Shown: positions 9,487-18,333 of the stretch, piece by piece
Layout: every line of letters starts with the position of its first letter
Numbering within the stretch: position 1 is the first letter of the stretch
NCBI RefSeq assembly: GCF_029581275.1
Contig: NZ_CP120742.1
Coordinates: forward strand, 1,772,501-1,836,500
Direction: 5' to 3'
Length of the DNA: 64,000 nt
Origin: Micromonospora sp. WMMD1155
Lineage (GTDB): Bacteria > Actinomycetota > Actinomycetes > Mycobacteriales > Micromonosporaceae
Position numbers and translations under genes: made by a program
The notes under the pieces: model-generated
What the model saw: only the letters and a program-made list of their open reading frames with translations
What the model was told of the DNA's origin: nothing
Database searches by the model: none

Positions 9487-9807
9487 TCAGAGCGCGTTAC
9501 GGGTCGCCGTCACCTCGGCGGCGGCCCGCGCCAGCACCTCGTCGTCGGCCCCGGCGGCCAACAGGTCCGCCACCACCACCCGCATCTGGTCGGGTAGGGC
9601 CAGGTCGTTGTCGAGCCGGGGGACCGTCCGGCGCGGCTCCCCCTCGGCGTCAGCGGCCAGGTTGGCGATCTCCTGCACCAGCCGGTGCACCAGGTCGGCG
9701 CGGGACACGTTGCCGGCGGTCGCGACCGCCGCCCAGCGCGGCTGCTGCCAGTGCACGACCTGACGCACCAGCAACGTCACGACCTTGTCCAACTCCGCTG
9801 CGCTCAT
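9487..9807 (-). CDS. Conserved hypothetical protein
   Basis: A 106-residue, mostly helical, acidic protein with no recognisable catalytic motif. Segments: MSAAELDKVVTLLVRQV, HWQQPRWAAVA, a helix RADLVHRLVQEIANLAAD and a C-terminal helix DDEVLARAAAEVTATRNAL. I do not assign a function. ATG 9807 is chosen over the start at 9837 because TAGACT lies 8 bases upstream, the geometry of leaderless genes in this window. It is separated by about 120 bases from the Bax-inhibitor gene on the same strand. Confidence 0.65.
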   Translation of the reverse strand: MSAAELDKVVTLLVRQVVHWQQPRWAAVATAGNVSRADLVHRLVQEIANLAADAEGEPRRTVPRLDNDLALPDQMRVVVADLLAAGADDEVLARAAAEVTATRNAL

Positions 9808-9815
9808 CGCCGCCG

Positions 9816-9821
9816 AGTCTA
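9816..9821 (-). promoter_or_regulatory. -10 box (leaderless)
   Basis: On the minus strand TAGACT lies 8 bases before ATG 9807. It supports that start. Confidence 0.45.
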
Positions 9822-9925
9822 CGGCCGACGGCGCCACTGCCGAGATCGACTCGGCCTCCTGGAAGTCGGGGCATCACCGCGCCTCGGCCACCCCGTCTTT
9901 CACGAAACCGAGTCGATCATGCGGG

Positions 9926-10684
9926 TCAGCGGCGCAGGTAGCTGAGCAGCCGCAGCAGTTGCCAGTAGAGGAAGACCAGCCCGGTGAGCAGGCCGAACGC
10001 GCTCAGCCACGCGTACCGGCGGGGTCGCCCGTCCCGCACCGAGCGCTCGACGAGATCGAAGTCGAGGATGAAGCTGAACGCCCCGGCGATGATCGCGACC
10101 ACCGAGAAGGCGTACGGCAGCCAGCCGACCTCGCCGCTGACGCTGTAGACCGCCAGCCCCGGCCGACCGGAGATCAGGTACGACACCAGGTTGACCACGC
10201 TCAGCACGGCGATGCCGAGCAACGTACCGATCACCAGCCGGGCCAGCCGGGGCGTGGCCCGGACGATCCGGGCCCGGTAGAGCGCCGCCATGCCGAGGAA
10301 GACGCCGAAGGTGCCGGCCACCGCCTGCACCACGATGCCCGGATAGACCTGCTCGAAGGCGCGGCTCGCCACCCCGAGCAACAGACCCTGAAGCACGGCG
10401 TAGCCGAGGATCGGCACCGGATTGGTGATCGCACGCAACGAGATGACCAGTACCAGCGCGATCGAGGCGAGCGCGCTGCCGGCCAGCGCGGCACCCAGCC
10501 ACACCGCGTCGGGGATCACCGCCCAGGACACCGCCGCCACCGCGCCGGTGACGAGCAGCAACCCGACGGTACGCACCACCACGTCGTCGACTGTCATCGG
10601 CTCGACGTCGCGGGAGCCGAGCACCCGAGCCTCCACCCGGCCGGTCTCGTCCAGCCGGTTGAGCACCGGGTTGTTGCTACGCAC
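9926..10684 (-). CDS. Bax inhibitor-1/YccA family membrane protein (copy 1)
   Basis: A 252-residue integral membrane protein with the actinobacterial BI-1/YccA layout: the N-terminal signature SNNPVLNRL, then MTVDDVVVRTVGLLLVTGAVAAV and seven hydrophobic helices ending RLLSYLRR. BI-1 proteins are proposed ion or proton leak channels, but the bacterial role is not settled. GTG 10684 follows AAGGAGG. It is a tandem paralogue of the next gene, about 140 bases away across a hairpin, so the two may be transcribed separately. Confidence 0.85.
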   Translation of the reverse strand: MRSNNPVLNRLDETGRVEARVLGSRDVEPMTVDDVVVRTVGLLLVTGAVAAVSWAVIPDAVWLGAALAGSALASIALVLVISLRAITNPVPILGYAVLQGLLLGVASRAFEQVYPGIVVQAVAGTFGVFLGMAALYRARIVRATPRLARLVIGTLLGIAVLSVVNLVSYLISGRPGLAVYSVSGEVGWLPYAFSVVAIIAGAFSFILDFDLVERSVRDGRPRRYAWLSAFGLLTGLVFLYWQLLRLLSYLRR

Positions 10685-10773
10685 CGCCGCCTCCTTCGCC
10701 GCCCAGCCCGCGTACCCCTGCAGTCACTCTGCCCCGGGCGGACCGGCGGCGGCGGGAAAACGGCACGTACGAC

Positions 10774-10807
10774 GGCGCCCGCCCCCACCACAGCGGGGAC
10801 GGGCGCC
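10774..10807 (-). terminator. Hairpin after BI-1 copy 2
   Basis: A 13-position stem (GGCGCCCG plus CCCC against GGGG plus CGGGCGCC, one C/A mismatch) lies 21 bases past the BI-1 copy 2 stop on the minus strand. Confidence 0.55.
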
Positions 10808-10827
10808 GGTCGGCAGTGCGGACGAGG

Positions 10828-11643
10828 TCAGTCGTCGCCCTGGAAGTAGCTCAGCAGGCGCAGGATCTCGATGTAGAGCCAGACCAGGCTGACCAGGATG
10901 CCGAACGCGGCCACCCAGGAGTAGCGCTGCGGCAGGCCCATCCGGACGCCGTCCTCGATCTCCTTGAAGCTGAGCACGAAGCTCAGCGAGGCGACGACGA
11001 TGCAGACCAGGCTGAAGCCGATGGCCAGCGGACTGCCGTCACGCAGGCCGGTGTTGACGCCGAAGAGCGCCAGCACCAGGTTGATCATCATGACCGCGAA
11101 GAGACCGACCATCACGGCGATCATGCCCTTGACGAAGGCCGGGGTGGCCCGGATGACCTTCGCCCGGTAGAGCATCGCCATCAGGAAGAAGATGCCGAAG
11201 CTGGCTGCGGCGGCCTGGAGCACGATGCCGTCGTACGCCGTCTCGAACGCCTTGCTGACCATGCCGACGAAGACGCCTTCGACGACCGCGTACGCGATGA
11301 CCAGCGCGGGGTTGGCCATCCGGGAGAACGAGATGATCAGGCCGAGGACCAGGCCGACCACCGCGGCGCCGATCCACGCGGTCCCGACGAACCGGTCGGG
11401 CACGAGCACCCAGGCGGCCGCGGCGGTGATGCCGAGGATGCCGAGCAGGGCGACCGTCTTGACGACCACGTCGTCGACGGTCATCGGCGCCACGGTCGGC
11501 GGAGCCGCCGGGTAACCGGCCTGGGACGGGTACTGCTGGGGAATGCCGGGCTGTCCGTACGGCCCGGCCGGGGCGTACCCGGCGGAGCGCTCCCGCTCGG
11601 CCGCCTGGCCGAGCCGGGCGAGCACCGGGTTCGAGGTCTTCAC
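10828..11643 (-). CDS. Bax inhibitor-1/YccA family membrane protein (copy 2)
   Basis: A 271-residue paralogue of copy 1. It begins MKTSNPVLARLGQAAERE and adds a Pro/Tyr/Gly-rich cytosolic linker (about residues 22-50) before MTVDDVVVKTVALLGI. Seven hydrophobic segments follow and the end is RLLSYFQGDD. The GTG start at 11643 is supported by GAGGGAGG upstream. The open frame extends a further 281 codons through the tRNA gene, so the long ORF is not real. Function as for the family: probable cation/proton leak channel, unproven. Confidence 0.85.
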   Translation of the reverse strand: MKTSNPVLARLGQAAERERSAGYAPAGPYGQPGIPQQYPSQAGYPAAPPTVAPMTVDDVVVKTVALLGILGITAAAAWVLVPDRFVGTAWIGAAVVGLVLGLIISFSRMANPALVIAYAVVEGVFVGMVSKAFETAYDGIVLQAAAASFGIFFLMAMLYRAKVIRATPAFVKGMIAVMVGLFAVMMINLVLALFGVNTGLRDGSPLAIGFSLVCIVVASLSFVLSFKEIEDGVRMGLPQRYSWVAAFGILVSLVWLYIEILRLLSYFQGDD

Positions 11644-11743
11644 TGTCTGGCCTCCCTCAGGGGGTCGTGTGCACGTGAACGTGCCCTCCAAGAGTAAACG
11701 GCGCAGGCGACTCCTGGTGATCACGAATGAGAATGCGTGAGAG

Positions 11744-11824
11744 TGCCCGGGGCGGGGGTCGAACCCGCACGCCTTTCGGCAGCCGCTTTTAAGGCGGCCG
11801 TGTCTGCCTTTCCACCACCCGGGC
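11744..11824 (-). tRNA. leuZ: tRNA-Leu (anticodon UAA)
   Basis: An 81-nt type II tRNA read on the minus strand. The acceptor stem is GCCCGGG/CCCGGGC with discriminator A. The anticodon stem GCCGC/GCGGC encloses loop CTTAAAA, giving anticodon TAA. A long variable arm GCC-GAAA-GGC is followed by the T arm GCGGG-TTCGACC-CCCGC. No CCA is encoded. I see no integrase or direct repeat suggesting an integrated element next to it. The symbol is a conventional label only. Confidence 0.95.
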
Positions 11825-11912
11825 GGGTGGCACCGGCGCGCCGACACGCACGGTGCAGTGTCACCGTAGCCGGTCTGCGGCGACCCGGCGTACCCCGTCG
11901 GGTCGGCCACAT

Positions 11913-11918
11913 TAGGGT
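11913..11918 (+). promoter_or_regulatory. -10 box (leaderless)
   Basis: TAGGGT lies 7 bases before GTG 11926 and defines that start. Confidence 0.5.
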
Positions 11919-11925
11919 CGATGCC

Positions 11926-13776
11926 GTGAGCAGCGCAGCCCCCACGGCCCCCGACGCCGCCCCTGAGCAGGCCGTCCGTCTCGCCGACCGGGTCGACCGT
12001 CGGCGTCGGGCCGCCCGGCTGCTGGCCGCCGTCGGCCGACACCGGGGCGATCTGCTCGTCGCTCTGCTCTGGGTCGTGCTGGCCGGCTGGCTCACCCACG
12101 GCCTGTGGCCCGACCCCGCGAGCCGCGTCCTGTCGCTCAACCCGGAGGACCAGGCTCTCTACGAGTGGTTCCTCGCTGTCGACGCCCGTGCGCTGCTCGG
12201 CGACTTCGACCTGCTCAGCGACCGGCTCAATGCCCCGGACGGCGTCAACCTGATGGCGAACACCACGGTGATCGCGCTCGGCATCGCCTTCGCGCCGGTC
12301 ACCCTGCTGCTGGGGGCACCGGTCACCTTCGCGCTGCTCGCCGCCGGCAACCTCGCCGGTACCGCTCTCGCGTGGTACCTGCTGTTCCACCGGACGCTGC
12401 GGGCCCGTCGGCTCGCCGCCGTGCTCGGCGGGGCCCTGTGCGGGTTCGGCCCGGGAATGGTCTCGCAGACCAACAGCCACCTGCACATGACCGCCCAGTG
12501 GCTGGTGCCGGTGATCGTCTGGCTGGTGGTCCGGCTGCTGCGGGCGTCCGACCCGGGGCCGGCCGGCCCCGCCCCGGACCTGGCCGACGGACCGGACCGC
12601 CGACGGATGATCACCTCCGCCGCCGGGCTCGCCGCCGCGGTCACCGCGCAGGTCTTCATCGGCGAGGAGGTGCTCTTCCTCGCCGCCGTCACCCTGCTGG
12701 TGATGGCGATCGGCTACGCCGTGGCGGACCGGGACCTGGCCCGGCGGGCGCTACCAGGTTTCGCCGGCGGGCTGGCCATCGCCGCCGGGTTGGCCCTGCT
12801 GGTGCTCGGCTACCCGCTGTGGTTCCAGTTCGCCGGCCCGCAGGGCGTCGCCGACGGCATGTTCACGCCCGCCTACTTCTCCGCCGACCTGAGCAGCTGG
12901 TGGACGGTCTCCCCACTGTCGGTGGCCGGCAGTGCGGAATCGGCCCGACTGACCACCGGCCCGGCCGAGTACAACACGTTCCTGGGTTGGCCCCTGCTCC
13001 TGGTCGCCGCGGCCTGCGCGATCTGGGCCGGGCGACGTCGGCTGGTCTTCGCCTGCGTCGTGGCGGGCCTGGCGATGGGTGCGCTCTCCCTCGGCCCGGA
13101 GGTGGTGTTCGGCGGCACCAGGACGGCGATCCCCGGCCCGTACGCCGTGATCGGCGGGCTGCCGGTGGTGGACGGCGCGCTGCCGATGCGGTTCGCGCTG
13201 GCCCTACTGCCGATCATCGCGACACTGCTGGTGCTGGCGGTCGACCGGGCTCTGCGCAGCACCGGTCGGGCCCGACGGCTGGTGCCACTCGCCGTCGGCG
13301 CGGCACTGCTGCCGATCTTTCCGACCCCGCTGCCGACCGCCGAACGGCCGGACGTGCCGGAATTCGTCAGCGGCGGGCACTGGCGGCAGTGCGTACGCCC
13401 CGGCGGGGTGCTGGTCCCGGTGCCACTGCCCACGCCGAAGGAGCCCTGGCCGATGCGCTGGGCGACCGCCGCCGACGCCGCCTTCGGTCTGCCGGAGGGC
13501 TTCTTCATCGGCCCGTACGGGCGGGGCGGCACCGCCGCGATGGGCACCTTCAAGCAGCCCACGTCCGCTCTGCTGGCGGACGTCGCCCGGCGCGGCGACC
13601 AACCGGCCATCGGCGACGAGCAGCGCCGGCAGGCCGCCCGGGACGCCGATTTCTGGGGCGCCTCCTGCGTCGCGTTGTCCGACGACGCCCCACACGCGGA
13701 GAGCCTGCGGTCGACCCTGGAGCAGCTCTACGGCCCGGCCACGCGGATCGCCGACGTCTGGACCTGGCGGGTCTGA
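11926..13776 (+). CDS. Polytopic membrane protein, GT-C glycosyltransferase-like
   Basis: A 616-residue protein with about a dozen hydrophobic segments after a basic N-terminus (DRRRRAARLLAAV). The first exported loop contains ALYEWFLAVDARALL and DGVNLMANTTV, and a soluble C-terminal domain of about 130 residues follows. The layout resembles polyprenol-phosphate-sugar-dependent GT-C transferases or their relatives, but I see no definitive catalytic motif, so the class is inference. GTG 11926 is chosen for the TAGGGT box just upstream. The frame remains open back through the tRNA gene, which is not coding. It ends at a hairpin shared with the convergent NADH dehydrogenase gene. Confidence 0.7.
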   Translation: MSSAAPTAPDAAPEQAVRLADRVDRRRRAARLLAAVGRHRGDLLVALLWVVLAGWLTHGLWPDPASRVLSLNPEDQALYEWFLAVDARALLGDFDLLSDRLNAPDGVNLMANTTVIALGIAFAPVTLLLGAPVTFALLAAGNLAGTALAWYLLFHRTLRARRLAAVLGGALCGFGPGMVSQTNSHLHMTAQWLVPVIVWLVVRLLRASDPGPAGPAPDLADGPDRRRMITSAAGLAAAVTAQVFIGEEVLFLAAVTLLVMAIGYAVADRDLARRALPGFAGGLAIAAGLALLVLGYPLWFQFAGPQGVADGMFTPAYFSADLSSWWTVSPLSVAGSAESARLTTGPAEYNTFLGWPLLLVAAACAIWAGRRRLVFACVVAGLAMGALSLGPEVVFGGTRTAIPGPYAVIGGLPVVDGALPMRFALALLPIIATLLVLAVDRALRSTGRARRLVPLAVGAALLPIFPTPLPTAERPDVPEFVSGGHWRQCVRPGGVLVPVPLPTPKEPWPMRWATAADAAFGLPEGFFIGPYGRGGTAAMGTFKQPTSALLADVARRGDQPAIGDEQRRQAARDADFWGASCVALSDDAPHAESLRSTLEQLYGPATRIADVWTWRV

Positions 13777-13797
13777 CGGTCTGTCCAGACATGAAGA

Positions 13798-13826
13798 AAG
13801 GGCCCCTTCCGATGAAAGGGGCCCTT
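13798..13826. terminator. Bidirectional terminator hairpin
   Basis: AAGGGCCCCTT and AAGGGGCCCTT form a perfect 11-bp stem with a 7-base loop between two convergent stop codons (13776 and 13846). Flanking A and T tracts serve both directions. Confidence 0.75.
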
Positions 13827-13845
13827 ACTTCAGAGCAGAGCCGGG

Positions 13846-15177
13846 TCAGACGCGGGGAGCGCCGACCGGCTGGGACGCCTCGGAGAACTCCTCGCGCGGG
13901 TCGTGCAGCTGACCCAGGGCGACCACCTCACGCTTGAGGACGAACGCCAGCGTCCAGTCCACCACCACGCGGACCTTGCGGTTGAACGACGGGATCCGGC
14001 TCATGTGGTACGTCCGGTGCATGACCCAGGCCGGCCAGCCGGTCATCTTGATCCCGTACACCTGGGCGACGCCCTTGTGCAGGCCGAGGCTCGCGACGCT
14101 GCCGACGTGCTTGTGCTTGTAGTCGACCGGCTCGCGGCCCCGGATCACGGCGGCGATGTTGTCGGCCATCCGGGCGGCCTGGCGCACCGCGTGCTGCGCG
14201 CTCGGCGAGCAGAAGTTGCCCGGCTCCTTGGTCAGGTCGGGCACGGCGGCGCAGTCGCCGGCGCTCCACGCGCCCTCGACCACCCGGTCGCCGTCGACCA
14301 CCTGGAGCGTGGGCAGGCAGGTGATCCGCCGACGGTCGTCGCGCGGGAAGTCGGTCGCGTCCAACATCGGCGAGGGCTTCACGCCGGCCGTCCACACGAT
14401 CGTGTCGGACCGGAAGCTGTCCCCGTCGGAGAGCTTCACCACGCCGTCGACGCAGGACTCGAGCCGGGTGTCCAGCCGGATGTCCATGTTCCGCTTCATC
14501 AACTGCTGGACGGTGTACGCGCCCATGTCCCGGTCGACCTCGGGCAGCACCCGCTGGGTGGCCTCGACCAGCACCCAACGGACCTCGTCCTGGTTGAGCT
14601 CCGGGTAGTAGCGCAGGGCGTCGCGAGCCATGTCCTCCATCTCGGCGAGCGCCTCGATGCCGGCGTAACCGCCGCCGACGAAGGTGAAGGTCAGCGCCGC
14701 GCGCCGGACGTCCGCATCGGGCGTGGCGGCCGCCACGTCGAGCCGGTCCAGCACGTGGTTGCGAAGGTAGATCGCCTCGCCGATGGTCTTGAACCCGATG
14801 CCCTGCTCGTGCAGGCCGGGGATCGGCAGGGTGCGGGACACCGAACCCGGAGCCACGATCACGTGGTCGTAGGTGATCTCGCGGGCCGGGCCGCTGATCG
14901 GCTGCACGGTCGCCACCTTGCGGTCGTGCTCGATCCGCGTGACGGTGCCGGCCACCATCTTGCAGCGCTTCAACTCCCGCCGCAGGGGCACCACGGAGTG
15001 TCGCGGGGAGATGTTGCCCGCCGCCGCCTCGGGCAGGAACGGCTGATAGGTCATGTGCGGCTGGGGATCCACCACCATGACCTCAGCCTCACGGGAGCTG
15101 AGCTTCTTCGACAGGCGCAGGGCCGCGTACAGACCGACGTGCCCGGCACCAACCACAAGGATCCGCTTCGGATTCAC
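13846..15177 (-). CDS. ndh: Type II NADH dehydrogenase (NAD(P)/FAD-dependent oxidoreductase)
   Basis: Single-subunit membrane-associated flavoenzyme passing electrons from NADH to quinone without proton pumping. The 443-residue product has the N-terminal FAD dinucleotide motif ILVVGAGHVGLYAAL, the second Rossmann motif FTFVGGGYAGIEALAE near residue 165, and the FAD-closing motif VEGAWSAGDCAAVPD near 310. The C-terminal region KVRVVVDWTLAFVLKRE is amphipathic, as expected for membrane attachment. GTG 15177 follows GGGGAAAG. It is a monocistronic unit facing the GT-C-like gene across a terminator. Confidence 0.88.
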   Translation of the reverse strand: MNPKRILVVGAGHVGLYAALRLSKKLSSREAEVMVVDPQPHMTYQPFLPEAAAGNISPRHSVVPLRRELKRCKMVAGTVTRIEHDRKVATVQPISGPAREITYDHVIVAPGSVSRTLPIPGLHEQGIGFKTIGEAIYLRNHVLDRLDVAAATPDADVRRAALTFTFVGGGYAGIEALAEMEDMARDALRYYPELNQDEVRWVLVEATQRVLPEVDRDMGAYTVQQLMKRNMDIRLDTRLESCVDGVVKLSDGDSFRSDTIVWTAGVKPSPMLDATDFPRDDRRRITCLPTLQVVDGDRVVEGAWSAGDCAAVPDLTKEPGNFCSPSAQHAVRQAARMADNIAAVIRGREPVDYKHKHVGSVASLGLHKGVAQVYGIKMTGWPAWVMHRTYHMSRIPSFNRKVRVVVDWTLAFVLKREVVALGQLHDPREEFSEASQPVGAPRV

Positions 15178-15279
15178 GTCGTCTATCTTTCCCCGGCCGG
15201 CTCAGGTAATCCCGCTCGCGCCCCCCATCTGTGACGGAGCACAACCCCTGTGACCTGCGTAACCCTCCCGTACCAGCGG

Positions 15280-15843
15280 TCACCGCCGCCGCAGCAGCCA
15301 GCCCAGCAACGCCGCCGTGCCCACGGCGAGCAGCAAACCGAGCACCGTCACCCACTGGTGGCCGCTCTCCCCACCCATGCCCGCGGCCTGCAACAACAGC
15401 ACCCCCAGCACGGCGGTTCCCAGCAGGACCGCCGCCGAGCGCAGCAGCCATCGGGTGATCAGCTCGGGGTCCACCACCGCGTCGTACGGCAGCAGCGCGG
15501 CCAGCGCGCAGAGGGTGTGCGCCAGATAGAGCAGGGCGGCGAGGGCGAGCAGCCGCCAGAGGGCCACCGGACGGCCGTACCCGTCGGTGGCGAGCAACCA
15601 GCCGCCGATGGTGACCAACGTCGTGAACGTCGCCCACACCCGACGCGGGCCGAAGGCGGGAAACAGCGCGGCAACCGTCAGGAACAGGATCGGACGCCCG
15701 GGAAGCACCTCGGCGGGGAAGGCGAGGACGAACCCGGCAAGCACGACGACGAAGATCGCGCACCGCACCAGCAGCGGAGCGAGGCTGATCCGGGTCACCG
15801 CGTTCTGAACCGCCCGGACGCGCCCGGTCACGACGTCGATCAT
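15280..15843 (-). CDS. Membrane protein at the 3' end of the MoxR operon
   Basis: A 187-residue protein with five to six hydrophobic segments and no large soluble domain. Segments include LLVRCAIFVVVLAGFVLAF, LATDGYGRPVALWRLLALAAL and a C-terminal VLGLLLAVGTAALLGWLLRR. ATG 15843 has AAAGGGGG upstream. It follows the DUF58 gene by 52 bases on the same strand and is probably the last gene of the operon. I do not recognise a family. Confidence 0.7.
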   Translation of the reverse strand: MIDVVTGRVRAVQNAVTRISLAPLLVRCAIFVVVLAGFVLAFPAEVLPGRPILFLTVAALFPAFGPRRVWATFTTLVTIGGWLLATDGYGRPVALWRLLALAALLYLAHTLCALAALLPYDAVVDPELITRWLLRSAAVLLGTAVLGVLLLQAAGMGGESGHQWVTVLGLLLAVGTAALLGWLLRRR

Positions 15844-15895
15844 CTGCGCCCCCTTTCGTTCGCGACTGCGGGGCTCGCAAGCTCACTCCTCGCGC

Positions 15896-17326
15896 TCACC
15901 GGCCGCCCACCCTCGGGGCCGTCGCCAGCCTCGCCACGTCCCGCAGCACCTGGTCCAGGCTGCCGGCTCCGGCCCACCGCACCACCGGTACGCCGTGCTC
16001 CCGGAGCTGCCCGATCATGACCTCGCGGTCCAACCGCCACAGCCGGTACGCCACCTCCGCCCACCCCCGGTCCTTCGGCGACGCCAGGTCGGTCGGCAAC
16101 GTGTCGACGGCCACCACGAACCGGCCGGCCCGGGCCAGTCGGGCGAGCATCTGCGCCGACCGTTCGTCGAGCAGCGGGGTGAGCACCACCACCAGCGCGT
16201 CCGAGGAGAGCAGTTGCGGGCCGAACACCTGGTCGTACGGCTCGTGCGAAGACGCCGTGACGTGAATGTCGAGCAGCCACTCCAGGACTGTCAAGTACTG
16301 ACGTCGCCCCGCCGCCGGGCGGAGTCGACGGGCCGCCGGCCCGTACTCCAGCAGCGAGACCCGGTCGCCGCGGTGCAGGTAGTGCTCGGCGATCGCCGCG
16401 GTGGCCCGGACCGTGGTGTCCAGCACCGACGCGGCACCGTCCACCCCACCGGAGCGGCCCGCCTCGGCGAGCACGTCGAGCAGCACCACCACCTCCGCGT
16501 CCCGGTCGGAGAGGGTGGCGGCCACGTGCAACTGGCGGGCGCGCAGCGAGACGCGCCAGTCGATCCGGCGCAACCGGTCCCCGGGAGCGAAGACCCGTAC
16601 GCCGGCCAGCTCACCACCCTCACCGGGACGCCGCGAGTGGTGCGCCCCGACCAGACCGGCGGCCCGAGGCATCGCCTCCACCGCCTCGAACGGCTCGGTA
16701 CGCGGGTACACCCGCACGCGGACCGGCTCGACGATCACCGCGCGGGAAACGAGCAGGCCGCCCGCCGTGGCGACCCGCGCGCCGGCCGGGCCGATCGGGT
16801 GCCGGCCCCAGCGCAGGGCACGGCCGGCCAACTCCAGGTCCACCGCCGAACCGACCGGCACCGACGTCACGAACGGTCGGTCGGCTGCGGAACGACCCGT
16901 GCCGCCGGCCGCCGCCGACTCACCATCGTTCGCCGACGAGTCGGCGGAGGGCTCGTCGCGGGCGAAACCGGCCCGGAGGATCCGCAACCACGGCGACATC
17001 CGGGTACGCAGCACGACCAGGTCGTAGTCCACCGTGTCCGGGTTGCCGACGCTCACCGCCGCCGTCGCGTCGCCGCCCTCGACCAGCGGCCCGTCGTCAC
17101 CCGAGGTGATCCAGACCTGGGGCAGCGCGGTGGGACGGCGACGCAGCGCGTACGCGGTGCCCAGCGCGAACGGGGCGGCCAGCACGATCAGGTCGACCCG
17201 CCCCAGCAGCACCCCCGCCACGAGCAGCAGACCGGCGAGCAGCACCGCCCGACCGAGCGCCGGAGTGGGCGCCCAGCCGGCAGCCGGCTCCGGTTCGGTG
17301 GGGCTCGACACCGTCGGTTCGGTCAT
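15896..17326 (-). CDS. DUF58 domain protein (MoxR-associated, vWA-like)
   Basis: A 476-residue protein with two N-terminal membrane segments (about residues 26-62), a predicted beta-rich extracytoplasmic part, the DUF58 core GVRVFAPGDRLRRIDWRVSLR (near 250), and a vWA-like continuation with VVVLLDVLAE as a MIDAS-like strand. DUF58 proteins act with MoxR ATPases as metal-dependent adaptors in envelope or chaperone functions. ATG 17326 shares one base with the MoxR stop (TGATG), indicating coupling. A Ser/Asp/Glu-rich insert at about 130-155 is variable-looking. Confidence 0.85.
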   Translation of the reverse strand: MTEPTVSSPTEPEPAAGWAPTPALGRAVLLAGLLLVAGVLLGRVDLIVLAAPFALGTAYALRRRPTALPQVWITSGDDGPLVEGGDATAAVSVGNPDTVDYDLVVLRTRMSPWLRILRAGFARDEPSADSSANDGESAAAGGTGRSAADRPFVTSVPVGSAVDLELAGRALRWGRHPIGPAGARVATAGGLLVSRAVIVEPVRVRVYPRTEPFEAVEAMPRAAGLVGAHHSRRPGEGGELAGVRVFAPGDRLRRIDWRVSLRARQLHVAATLSDRDAEVVVLLDVLAEAGRSGGVDGAASVLDTTVRATAAIAEHYLHRGDRVSLLEYGPAARRLRPAAGRRQYLTVLEWLLDIHVTASSHEPYDQVFGPQLLSSDALVVVLTPLLDERSAQMLARLARAGRFVVAVDTLPTDLASPKDRGWAEVAYRLWRLDREVMIGQLREHGVPVVRWAGAGSLDQVLRDVARLATAPRVGGR

Positions 17327-18333
17327 CAGTGCCGGGGCCCGCCGGCGGCGTAGCTGGGCAGCGCGCCGCTCGCCGGAGCCGGGGTCCCTTCCAGCACCTC
17401 GCCGACCACGAACGCCGGGTCGACCCGGCGCAACCACATCTCCGGGCGCAGGGTGATCCGATGGGCCAGGGCGGGTGCGGCGACGTCCTTGACGTCCTCC
17501 GGCACCACGTAGTCCCGTCCGGCGAAGACGGCGCGTACCCGGGCCAGCAGCAGCAACGCCAGCGAACCACGCGGTGAGGCGCCGACCAGCACCGACGGGT
17601 GCTCCCGGGTGGCCGCGGTGAGAGCCACGATGTACCGGCCGATGGAGTCCTCCACCACCACGTCCTCCAGGGCGGCCTGCATCGCGCGCAGCGTGGCGGC
17701 GTCGACGACCGCCTTGATGTCCGCCTCCTCTCGGCGACGGCTCATCCGGCGGCGGAGCACCTCCCACTCCTCCTCGTGCTGCGGGTAGCCGAACGAGACC
17801 CGGAGCAGGAACCGGTCCAGTTGCGCCTCGGGCAGCGGATAGGTGCCCTCGTACTCGATCGGGTTGGCGGTGGCCAGCACGTGGAACGGCTCGTCCAGCT
17901 TGTAGGTCACACCCTCGACCGAGACCTGCTTCTCCTGCATCGCCTCCAGCAGTGCGGACTGGGTCTTCGGCGGCGTCCGGTTGATCTCGTCGGCGAGGAG
18001 CAGATTGGTGAAGACCGGACCGGCCCGGAAGGTGAAGTCACCGTTGCGCTGGTCGTACAGGAACGATCCGGTGACGTCGGCGGGGAGCAGGTCGGGGGTG
18101 AACTGCAACCGACGGAAGTCCAACCCGAGCGCCTGGGCGAACGAGCGCGCGGTGAGCGTCTTACCCAACCCGGGCAGGTCTTCCAGCAGGACGTGCCCAC
18201 CCGCGAGGATGCCGGCGAGGACCAGCTCCAACGCGTCCCGCTTGCCGACCACGACGGTGCCGACCGCGTCCAGGACGGCCCGGGCGAGGTGACCGACCTC
18301 GGCGGGGGCGATGCTCCGGTCCACGTCCTTCAT
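17326..18333 (-). CDS. MoxR family AAA+ ATPase
   Basis: A 335-residue AAA+ ATPase. Walker A is LLEDLPGLGKTLTARSFAQ, Walker B is LLLADEINRTPPKTQ, sensor 1 is HVLATANPIEYEGTYPLPEAQLDRF, and the arginine-containing C-domain includes VLVGASPRGSLALLLLARV. MoxR proteins are chaperone-like ATPases working with DUF58/vWA partners. ATG 18333 is used because it abuts the preceding stop in TGATG; the upstream in-frame extension lies wholly in the preceding gene. Confidence 0.93.
   Translation of the reverse strand: MKDVDRSIAPAEVGHLARAVLDAVGTVVVGKRDALELVLAGILAGGHVLLEDLPGLGKTLTARSFAQALGLDFRRLQFTPDLLPADVTGSFLYDQRNGDFTFRAGPVFTNLLLADEINRTPPKTQSALLEAMQEKQVSVEGVTYKLDEPFHVLATANPIEYEGTYPLPEAQLDRFLLRVSFGYPQHEEEWEVLRRRMSRRREEADIKAVVDAATLRAMQAALEDVVVEDSIGRYIVALTAATREHPSVLVGASPRGSLALLLLARVRAVFAGRDYVVPEDVKDVAAPALAHRITLRPEMWLRRVDPAFVVGEVLEGTPAPASGALPSYAAGGPRH

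Noticed and set aside
11744..11824. Integration site at tRNA-Leu
   Set aside because: No integrase, excisionase or direct repeat of the tRNA end was seen on either side.
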